DNA of 40,277 nucleotides. Origin: Smithella sp. (GTDB lineage Bacteria > Desulfobacterota > Syntrophia > Syntrophales > Smithellaceae). The position numbers and the translations under genes were made by a program. Numbering within the stretch: the first letter of the stretch is position 1; the number at the start of each line of letters is the position of its first letter. The DNA is taken from the NCBI GenBank assembly GCA_017993615.1, contig JAGOMJ010000020.1, positions 1-40,277 of the forward strand, written 5' to 3'. Of the stretch, positions 33,434 through 40,277 are shown piece by piece. The notes under the pieces are model-generated. The model saw only the letters and a program-made list of their open reading frames with translations, was not told where the DNA came from and made no database searches.

Positions 33434-35269
33434 TTGTCTAATACCAGCAAAGACATAAACTCTACGGAAAAACTTCTCAATGTGATACGCGGGAAAGACG
33501 AGGCGTCTTTCGGCGGGCTCGGAAAACAGAAAATTTCTTTAACGCCGGATAAAAAAACCGGTATTTTCCAATCAGGATTTCTTGAAAAATTCCTTTCCAA
33601 AAAGAAGTATACGGTCGGTATCGATATCGGGCGTGAATTTATCTGCCTGGTAAAAACAGCTCAAGACAGCAATCATCAGCCGATTTTAGTCGATAAAAAA
33701 ATCATCACAATAGATCCCCGGTTCGTCATAGGTTCTCCGGAATTCAATCAGTTGGTCAAAACGTCGGTTTTAAGTTTTTGCGGCAATCTTGCTGATTGCG
33801 ACATCTGGACCAAGGTTGCCACAAGTCAGGTCGGCGTTTATTTCTTCACGATTCCCCGCGTTCCCAAAAAGCAAATTCAGAAAGTCATTTTCTGGACGGC
33901 CAAAAAAGAGGGATTTTACGATGAAGAAAAACAGATTTTTGATTTTGAAATCCATGGCGAACTGGTAGAGCAGGGGACGCCTAAATATTCGGTCATGTTC
34001 TATACCGCTCAAAAATCGGAAATTGCGAGAATAGAATCCTTTGCCGATAATCTCGGCATCAATCTTAAAGGAATTACCATCGTTCCTTTCGCCATGCAGA
34101 ATATTTTCCGGTCGAAATGGATCCCTGCCTCGGAAGAAATTTTTGCCAGTCTGTTTGTCGGTGATAATTATTCCCGCATTGATGTTTACGACAAAGAAAA
34201 TCTGGTCATGACCAGAGGGATAAAAACAGGCAGTCTTTCCAGCATGGCAGAGGCGCTTGTTGCCGGCCTTAGCGTAAGAAAAGGAGGCTTGAAGCTGGAT
34301 CAGGCTGAGGCCAAGAAAATCGTTTGCACCATGGGGGACGAACCGGGTCCAGCGAAAGAGGCCATTGACCGAACAAAATGTACCAGGGAAGACGTCCTGA
34401 ATATGATCGCTCCCGTTTGGGAGAGATTGGCGCGTCAGATTGATTTAACACTGAAAACATCGCCCATCGGCAATAAAAAAGTCGAAAAAATATATGTTTT
34501 GTCATCTATTCATTTTGATCAATCCCTGTTGGATTACATGGGCAATCAATTGGATACCCGAATTGAAATATTTGATCCTTTCAAGAACAGAAAATCGGTT
34601 ATTTCAGAACAATCGTTAAGCTCTTCCGAAAGAATACTGATTTCTCCCGCTCTGGGGTTTGCCCTGTCGGATAACAGTTACACGCCCAATGCCATATTTA
34701 CTTTTGAAGAAAAACGTCAGGACATTAAATCGAAACGAAATAATAAGATTATTTTCATGGCCTTCCTGGCGGCGCTGATGGTTTGTATCGGTACGTTATT
34801 TTATCAGGGATCCAAATTCAGTACGCTGAAAAAAAATAATCTGGCCCTGGAAAAAGAACTGGCGCTTTTCAGCCCGATGGTGTCGCAGGAAACGATTCTT
34901 CAGGAAGTGAACAGGATCAAATTACAGAGAGACGCGGTCCGGCAGTATGCGCAAAAATATCTGGGGGTCGCGGTGATCGGAGAGATTTCGGATACGACCC
35001 CGGAAAACGTGCGTCTCATTAATTTGCGCCTGCGGCAAGCCGCCGGTTCTCCCGCAGCGGCTGGTCAAAAGACGGAACATAACGGTCTTGTTCTCGAAGG
35101 CATCATTTTTAATAAAAAGGATATGCTGGAATCCGATTTGACACAATACATTTTAAAACTGGAAAATTCTCCTCTTTTCAATACGGTGTCGGTGCAAAAT
35201 AAAAATATTGTTAACTTTGATAAGAAAGACGTCATTCATTTTGTATTAAGTGCCAAACTGGGTTCGTGA
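33434..35269 (+). CDS. Fused PilM-PilN (MshI/GspL-like) pilus assembly protein
   Basis: The protein (611 aa) combines an actin-like PilM domain (about 55-430; VGIDIGREFICLVKTAQ, VTIPRV-like FFTIPRVPKK, PSLGFALSD-like region) with one membrane helix (about 438-457) and a PilN-like periplasmic part with a short coiled coil. In type IV pilus and type II secretion systems these parts link the cytoplasmic ATPase to the inner-membrane platform. PilM and PilN are usually separate; fusion is the arrangement of MshI and GspL. The TTG start has AGGAG six bases upstream. It overlaps the next gene by one base. Confidence 0.82.
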   Translation: MSNTSKDINSTEKLLNVIRGKDEASFGGLGKQKISLTPDKKTGIFQSGFLEKFLSKKKYTVGIDIGREFICLVKTAQDSNHQPILVDKKIITIDPRFVIGSPEFNQLVKTSVLSFCGNLADCDIWTKVATSQVGVYFFTIPRVPKKQIQKVIFWTAKKEGFYDEEKQIFDFEIHGELVEQGTPKYSVMFYTAQKSEIARIESFADNLGINLKGITIVPFAMQNIFRSKWIPASEEIFASLFVGDNYSRIDVYDKENLVMTRGIKTGSLSSMAEALVAGLSVRKGGLKLDQAEAKKIVCTMGDEPGPAKEAIDRTKCTREDVLNMIAPVWERLARQIDLTLKTSPIGNKKVEKIYVLSSIHFDQSLLDYMGNQLDTRIEIFDPFKNRKSVISEQSLSSSERILISPALGFALSDNSYTPNAIFTFEEKRQDIKSKRNNKIIFMAFLAALMVCIGTLFYQGSKFSTLKKNNLALEKELALFSPMVSQETILQEVNRIKLQRDAVRQYAQKYLGVAVIGEISDTTPENVRLINLRLRQAAGSPAAAGQKTEHNGLVLEGIIFNKKDMLESDLTQYILKLENSPLFNTVSVQNKNIVNFDKKDVIHFVLSAKLGS

Positions 35270-35808
35270 TGATGAAAAATTTTAATCTGAATGCGCAACA
35301 GAAGAAAAGTATTCTCTACGCCGTGATCTGCAGCGGAATTGTGTTAATTATTGTTTTGGTGGGCATACTGCCTTACTCGTTCAAAGTATCCAACCAGCAG
35401 AATGAAAATGAAAAATTAACGTCACAAATCAAGGAGCAAAGAGAGCTCGGGCCTGTCTATAAGACATTGACCGGCAATGTGGAACAGACCGATGTTCTTA
35501 TTCTGCCGCATGCGCAGAAAACGGCGCTGCCTCGCCAGGACATTACAATCATTCAGAAGGATTTTCAGGCGGCAGCGCAGAAATCCGGATTAAAAATCAT
35601 TTCGTATGCTCCGGAAATTAATACATCGGCCAGTCCATCCGCATCGTTTTTACATAACCTGGAACTGAAAGGGGAACTGGCTGGATTCCGCAAATTGCTG
35701 ATCGCGCTGGGCGCCCTTCCTTATGTGGAAAGAATCGAAGAAATCAGCATTCAGCAAAACGCCGGCGCCATGGATTTTAAAATGAAGATTTGGACAGCCG
35801 TTCAATAG
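35269..35808 (+). CDS. PilO-like (MshJ/GspM-like) inner-membrane platform protein
   Basis: The protein (179 aa) has a short cytoplasmic N terminus, one membrane helix (about 15-35), a coiled-coil stretch (about 38-60) and a ferredoxin-like periplasmic domain. This is the PilO layout; PilO pairs with PilN. The start is ambiguous: GTG 35266, ATG 35269 or ATG 35272. I chose 35269 because it overlaps the previous stop by one base, giving coupled translation. Assignment rests mostly on topology and gene order. Confidence 0.72.
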   Translation: MMKNFNLNAQQKKSILYAVICSGIVLIIVLVGILPYSFKVSNQQNENEKLTSQIKEQRELGPVYKTLTGNVEQTDVLILPHAQKTALPRQDITIIQKDFQAAAQKSGLKIISYAPEINTSASPSASFLHNLELKGELAGFRKLLIALGALPYVERIEEISIQQNAGAMDFKMKIWTAVQ

Positions 35809-35824
35809 GCAGGTAAAGGGATTT

Positions 35825-36325
35825 ATGGCCAAATTGAAGAAAAGAGAAATTGTCATTTTAGCAATAGCCGCGCTGTTTGTCTTGTATGCCGTCTATGTTT
35901 ATCTGATTGCTGATCGCCAGAAAGGCAAAAAAGTGAAGCCTGATCAGGAAACGGTGAAGGTTGAAGCGGTCGTCAGCGGGATAACCGGTGAGTTGAATAA
36001 AAGTAAGATTTCCGATTTTGATCATTATGTAATCCAGAGAACGCAGACGGATTGGGATAAGAATCCTTTCCTGAAAAGAGAATTATACAGAGCCTGGCTG
36101 GCCAAAGACAGCAAAGGCAAAGACGGGGTTGCCGCCGTTCCGATCATTTATTCGGGTTATATAGAGACGGGGAAAAACAGACTCGCCGTGCTTAACGGCA
36201 TCGAATATAGAGTTGGTGAAGCATTGCAGGAGGAAGGGTTTGTCTTGAAAAAAATCATGCCTTCCAAAGTTGTAATATTTGATAAACGAATCGGAAGTAA
36301 TCTGGAAATCCCGCTGCAGGAATAA
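35825..36325 (+). CDS. PilP-like (MshK-like) pilus assembly protein
   Basis: The protein (166 aa) has a basic N terminus (AKLKKR), one membrane helix (about 8-27) and a small beta-rich periplasmic domain with IIYSGYIETGKNRLAVLNGI and EYRVGEALQEEGFVLKKI, which fits PilP/MshK proteins that contact the secretin. It lacks the lipoprotein signal of classical PilP. AGGTAAAGGG precedes the ATG, and the secretin gene starts 25 bases after its stop. Confidence 0.7.
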   Translation: MAKLKKREIVILAIAALFVLYAVYVYLIADRQKGKKVKPDQETVKVEAVVSGITGELNKSKISDFDHYVIQRTQTDWDKNPFLKRELYRAWLAKDSKGKDGVAAVPIIYSGYIETGKNRLAVLNGIEYRVGEALQEEGFVLKKIMPSKVVIFDKRIGSNLEIPLQE

Positions 36326-36350
36326 AATTTGTCAATTGGAGGTTATCGCC

Positions 36351-37904
36351 TTGAGAAACTCTATAATGAATAAAAAAATCATGACTTTGGTTTTTTGTTG
36401 CACAGCACTCATGTTTGTATGGGGCTGTGCCGGCGGAGTCAAAAATGAAAAAAAGGACGCTTTTTTCGAGAAGTGGACGACGCTTGCTGAAAATTCTCAA
36501 GGTCATTCCCCTTCGGCGCACCCCAAAAAGATTGACACGTCGGCCCTCATTGCAAAAAAAGATCCTGCAAGTCCAATGGTGGGCGCCAGTGACGAGGCAA
36601 AGAAACTTCCCACATCGCCCATTCATCTGACCATGCGCCAGGCGGATCTCAAGGCGGTGTTGCGGGCAATGGCCAAATCGGTGAACAAGAACCTGCTGGT
36701 GAAAAACGAGCTGAAAGGGGAAATCAGTGTTGATTTTAAAGGGGTCGCCTGGGATGAAGCATTTACCGGATTGTTGCGGACCTACGGTTTGTCTTATGTC
36801 TGGGAGGGAGACATCATCAGAGTTATGACGGCGGATGATCTTAAACAGGAATTGGAACGCAAAGTTCAGATGCGTGATATTCAATGGGTCGAGCCGCTTT
36901 TGGAGCCGGTTGTTGTCAGTGTGGATTACGCCGATTCCAAAAAACTGGCGGAAACAGCCCAGGAACTTCTTACAAAAGATAAAGATGGAAAACCGCGCGG
37001 GTCCATCAAAGTCGATGATCATAGCAACTCGTTGATCATTTCCGCCATGCGCGATGATCTGACAAAGATACTGCCGATCATCGAAAAACTGGATAAACCG
37101 ACCTCTCAGATTTTAATCAAAGCCAACATCGTGGAAACCACCAAAGGCGTGGCCAGAGATCTGGGCGTGATGTGGGGCGGATACAACAGAAGTACGCAAG
37201 GTAAGGAAGATCTCATCATCACGGGTGGCGGTGTTTCTCCGGCCGGGCCTATCGGCGGCACAGGAACGGCTCCGCAACGATCGGGATTGGGTGTGAATTT
37301 CCCCGTGGATACAACAAATCTGTCATCCGTTATTGCTCCCATGGGATCGTTAGGGTTGTTGTTCGGCAGGATCGACGGTAACTTGCTGGAGGTTCAGTTA
37401 CAGGCCCTGCAGCAGGATAACAAACTAAATATTTTATCCAGCCCGTCCATAACAACGCTGGATAACCAGGAAGCATCTACAAAAAATGGTGAAAGAATTC
37501 CTTACGTCACAACGGAAACGAGCGGCGGTACGACAACGCAAACCACCAAATTCGAAGATGTTGTGATGGAACTGAAGATTACACCGCATGTCATTGACGG
37601 TAAGAATTTAAAGATGAAGATTTTAGTAAAAAAAGATGAAGTTGATATGACGCGAAGATCTTCCATGGGAGATCCCTACATCATCAAAAAGCAGACTGAA
37701 ACCGAATTGATTGTCAAAGACGGTGAAACCATCGTGATCTCCGGTTTGACCAAGCAGACCAATACGTATTCACAAAGCGGCGTGCCTTGGTTAAAGGATA
37801 TTCCCGTTCTGGGCTGGGCGTTCAAATCGGATGGCAAGGGTGAAAATATGGAGGAAGTGCTTATATTTATCACGCCGCATATTTTGCCGGTTGGCAACAG
37901 TTGA
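36351..37904 (+). CDS. Lipoprotein secretin (MshL/PilQ/GspD-like)
   Basis: The outer-membrane secretin (517 aa) that forms the channel for a pilus or secreted substrate. A lipoprotein signal (FCCTALMFVWGC) ends at Cys31, suggesting lipid anchoring, so no separate pilotin may be needed. An STN/N0-like domain (about 89-165) precedes a secretin N domain (about 185-265) and the secretin core (about 343-515; LNILSSPSITTLDNQEA, GVPWLKDIPVLGWAF, EVLIFITPHI). The TTG start at 36351 has GGAGG eight bases upstream; the nearby ATG 36366 has no such site. This domain order matches MshL. Confidence 0.88.
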   Translation: MRNSIMNKKIMTLVFCCTALMFVWGCAGGVKNEKKDAFFEKWTTLAENSQGHSPSAHPKKIDTSALIAKKDPASPMVGASDEAKKLPTSPIHLTMRQADLKAVLRAMAKSVNKNLLVKNELKGEISVDFKGVAWDEAFTGLLRTYGLSYVWEGDIIRVMTADDLKQELERKVQMRDIQWVEPLLEPVVVSVDYADSKKLAETAQELLTKDKDGKPRGSIKVDDHSNSLIISAMRDDLTKILPIIEKLDKPTSQILIKANIVETTKGVARDLGVMWGGYNRSTQGKEDLIITGGGVSPAGPIGGTGTAPQRSGLGVNFPVDTTNLSSVIAPMGSLGLLFGRIDGNLLEVQLQALQQDNKLNILSSPSITTLDNQEASTKNGERIPYVTTETSGGTTTQTTKFEDVVMELKITPHVIDGKNLKMKILVKKDEVDMTRRSSMGDPYIIKKQTETELIVKDGETIVISGLTKQTNTYSQSGVPWLKDIPVLGWAFKSDGKGENMEEVLIFITPHILPVGNS

Positions 37905-38039
37905 CATCGGTTATTCGGTACGTAGTTGAGCATCAGATAACTCATCATCCACAAAACGGGCAAAACCGGCATTATACCGGCGGAGCGGCCGTGTCGCTAA
38001 ACAATGGCCGGTATTGAAACGTTAACATGGCCGTTAAAA

Positions 38040-39599
38040 ATGGAATATTTCAACATTCTCAATTTAAAAAAAGAGCCGTTTTCCAATTCGCCCGAACCGG
38101 AGTTCCTTTTTCAGCTTCCCCAGTACAGCGACTGTTTACAAAAGCTGGAACTGGCTGTCCGTCTGCGTCGAGGAATCAATGTAATCATCGGAGATATCGG
38201 CACGGGCAAAACAACGTTATGCCGTAAACTCATCCAGAACTTCTCACCGTCTTCGAAGGATGCCGGCAAAACGGAAATTGAACCGCATCTTTTGCTGGAT
38301 CCCGCATTTAAAAGCAACCTGGAATTTCTGCAAACGTTTGCGTCCATGCTGGGCATCAACGATTCAGAACCCGAGACAGAAAGCGAATGGCACTTAAAGG
38401 AAAAAATTAAAGACTGCCTGTTCGATAAGGGTGTGGACGAAAAAAAAATCGTTGTTCTCATGATCGATGAAGGACAGAAAATTCCCGACGATTGCCTGGA
38501 AACACTGCGTGAATTTCTGAATTACGAAACCAACGAATTCAAACTTTTACAGATCATTATCTTTGCGCAGAAGGAATTTTACGACGTTCTTAAAAAGAAA
38601 ACCAATCTTCTGGACAGGGTTAATATCCTATACCGGCTTCGTCCGTTAAACTTCACACAAATGAAGGCCATGATCAATTACCGTCTGAAGGTGGCCGGCC
38701 ATTTTGAAAAACATCCCCATGTGTTCAGCTTCCCGGGCTTTGCCGCAGTTTATCTGGCGACAGGAGGATATCCGCGCAAGGCAGTTTTTTTGTGTCATCA
38801 GGTTCTTTTAAAGATGATCATTCGTGAAAAAAAGAAAGCCGGATGGTTTCTGGTGCGAAGTTGCCGGGAGAACATGAAAGCGCCCCTATCCCGGAAATTA
38901 GGATGGGGACTCGCCGGGCTTTTATTTTTGATTGTTCTGGGAATTTCAGTCGGTGCGGTTGCGCTGCAGGGCCTCCATTCAGGCAAAGAAAAACAGGGGC
39001 GGTTGGCTTCAACCGGTTCCGGCATTAATGAATCTGCGTCGGCAATGTCCGTTGTTCATCCGTCCGGGGATTCAACGGTTCAGGCCATCGATGCCCCGGA
39101 TGCGAAAATGCCCGATGCTCTGGGAAAGATCTCTATGGCAAAAAGAAGAACGCTCTGGTGGGTGTCATACAATATTTACGGCGACAACACGCCTCAATTC
39201 ATGGAAAAGATTTTTGCCGTAAATCCTCATATTAAAAACAAGGATGTTGTTGCGGAAGGAACGATAATAACTTTGCCGGCCGTTCCGGCCGATTCCAGTC
39301 CCTTGAATCCGGGCGACATCCTGATCGCTTTAGAAAGTGGACAAGATCTGGAAATTATGTATAATCTTTTTCGCAATCATCCTCATGAGCAAATACTGCC
39401 GCCATTGGCATTTCTTTCGCTGTGGAATAAAAAGAAAGGCTTTGAGTTTGCCGTTGTGATTAATAAATGCTTTAAGAATGAGGAGGAGGCATCGCAGGCT
39501 ATAAACAAACTGTCGCCATCTGTGGCGGCGAAAGCGAAAATTTTATCTCAATGGGACGCGGACACGGTTTTTTTCAACCGCCGCGCGCCGGAATATTGA
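38040..39599 (+). CDS. ExeA/MshM-like AAA ATPase with C-terminal LysM/SPOR-like part
   Basis: The protein (519 aa) begins like the ExeA/GspA family (MEYFNILNLKKEPFSNSPEP). Walker A is GDIGTGKTT (about 51-59) and Walker B is VVLMIDEGQ (about 137-145). One membrane helix (about 289-311) leads to a periplasmic part with a LysM-like segment (about 363-417) and a SPOR-like end (about 465-519). Such proteins help place the secretin in peptidoglycan. No start has a ribosome-binding site; 38040 matches the family N terminus, 38004 is possible. Confidence 0.82.
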   Translation: MEYFNILNLKKEPFSNSPEPEFLFQLPQYSDCLQKLELAVRLRRGINVIIGDIGTGKTTLCRKLIQNFSPSSKDAGKTEIEPHLLLDPAFKSNLEFLQTFASMLGINDSEPETESEWHLKEKIKDCLFDKGVDEKKIVVLMIDEGQKIPDDCLETLREFLNYETNEFKLLQIIIFAQKEFYDVLKKKTNLLDRVNILYRLRPLNFTQMKAMINYRLKVAGHFEKHPHVFSFPGFAAVYLATGGYPRKAVFLCHQVLLKMIIREKKKAGWFLVRSCRENMKAPLSRKLGWGLAGLLFLIVLGISVGAVALQGLHSGKEKQGRLASTGSGINESASAMSVVHPSGDSTVQAIDAPDAKMPDALGKISMAKRRTLWWVSYNIYGDNTPQFMEKIFAVNPHIKNKDVVAEGTIITLPAVPADSSPLNPGDILIALESGQDLEIMYNLFRNHPHEQILPPLAFLSLWNKKKGFEFAVVINKCFKNEEEASQAINKLSPSVAAKAKILSQWDADTVFFNRRAPEY

Positions 39600-39615
39600 T
39601 CTGATTGGGGGATGC

Positions 39616-40277
39616 ATGAAAACCAGAAAACGATTGGGTGAGGTACTGGTCAACCAAGGTATTTTAAGCGAAGAAATGCTTGCCAAAGTATTAAGTGAAC
39701 AAAAGAAAACCAATCTGAAATTCGGTCAGTATTTAATACGGCAGGGTATTGTCAAGGAAAAACAGATTCTGGATTTGTTGAGTGATCAGCTCAACATCAA
39801 GAAGTATCAGGTGAACGAATACCCTCTTGATTTTGATTTGATCCGTTACATCCCTTTCGATTATGCGCAGAAAAACCAGGTGGCTCCTCTGAGAATCAAG
39901 GGGAATTTGCTGGAAGTTGGAACGGCTGATCCTTTGGAGATCAAAGTTCTCGATCATATTGAAAAAATAACCAACATGGAAGTGGAACCCGTGCTCTGTT
40001 CCGAAATGGAGATTAATCAGCTCATCAGTAGCATGTATGGCGTGCAATCCGATTTGGGCGGCATCATGGATGGTCTGAAAATTGAGAGCAAAACGGAAGA
40101 CGATACCGAGCTTCAGGAATCCCTTCAAATCACGTCTTTGCAGGATCAGGCGGGAGAAGCGCTGGTGGTGCGGCTGACAAATTCGATTTTCGCTCAGGCT
40201 GTACGCAGCAAGGCCAGCGACATCCACATCAGTCCCCGGCACAACACGGTTCAGCTGCGTTATCGCATTGACGGCAA
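39616..40277 (+). CDS. GspE/PilB/MshE-type secretion ATPase, 5' part
   Basis: Partial gene of at least 220 codons, cut by the window end. The N-terminal part matches the MshEN/GspE N domain (RLGEVLVNQGILSEEMLAKV, QYLIRQGIVKEKQILDLL), which can bind c-di-GMP in MshE. The start of the ATPase core follows at about residue 198 (SKASDIHISPR, LRYRIDG). A GGGGGATGC sequence lies before ATG 39616. It powers pilus or pseudopilus assembly. It follows the ExeA-like gene by 16 bases, so it belongs to the same operon. Confidence 0.9.
   Translation, partial: MKTRKRLGEVLVNQGILSEEMLAKVLSEQKKTNLKFGQYLIRQGIVKEKQILDLLSDQLNIKKYQVNEYPLDFDLIRYIPFDYAQKNQVAPLRIKGNLLEVGTADPLEIKVLDHIEKITNMEVEPVLCSEMEINQLISSMYGVQSDLGGIMDGLKIESKTEDDTELQESLQITSLQDQAGEALVVRLTNSIFAQAVRSKASDIHISPRHNTVQLRYRIDG

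Overview
The window reads as chromosomal DNA of an anaerobic, Gram-negative bacterium of the deltaproteobacterial type (Desulfobacterota, perhaps Syntrophales). This is inference from gene content: tungstate uptake beside tungsten aldehyde oxidoreductases, iron-type alcohol dehydrogenases, an AsmA-like envelope protein, an MSHA/type II secretion-like secretin locus and a free-standing biotin carrier protein. No rRNA, tRNA or insertion sequence was seen, and no gene looks clearly broken.

Layout. 1-615: the end of a CRISPR array (ten identical repeats, nine spacers; it continues past the left edge, and no cas gene is inside). 889-8186: a small unknown protein, a Mesh1-type (p)ppGpp-hydrolase-like HD protein, a 1079-residue AsmA-like protein, an HD-GYP protein, an NSS-family sodium symporter and an orphan biotinyl carrier with a clear terminator. 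8482-12366: tungstate uptake, with two TupA-type binding proteins (one divergent), a hairpin-rich repeat element, TupB and TupC. 12439-19628: a hotdog thioesterase, then a tightly packed PHP / GT4 / methyltransferase / (alpha/alpha)6 cyclase-like / acyltransferase / B12-radical-SAM group and a convergent methyltransferase, probably making or decorating a surface glycan or lipid. 19744-21084: a secreted TPR protein.

21531-31604 is the most distinctive part: AOR, SCP2-like protein, Fe-ADH, a second SCP2-like protein, a 350-bp regulatory gap, a third SCP2-like protein, a degenerate Fe-ADH, a third Fe-ADH, a second AOR and a 4x[4Fe-4S] ferredoxin, all on the + strand. Together with the upstream tungstate transporter it suggests ferredoxin-linked interconversion of acid, aldehyde and alcohol, with the SCP2-like proteins presenting a bulky or hydrophobic substrate. 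31805-33202 is an L,D-transpeptidase whose C-terminal domain is nearly the same as that of the TPR protein. 33434-40277 is an MSHA-like pilus/secretion operon: fused PilM-PilN, PilO, PilP, lipoprotein secretin, ExeA/MshM-like ATPase and the start of a GspE/PilB ATPase cut by the window end.

Functions rest on motifs and remembered family features; no search was run. Promoters and operators are pattern matches only.
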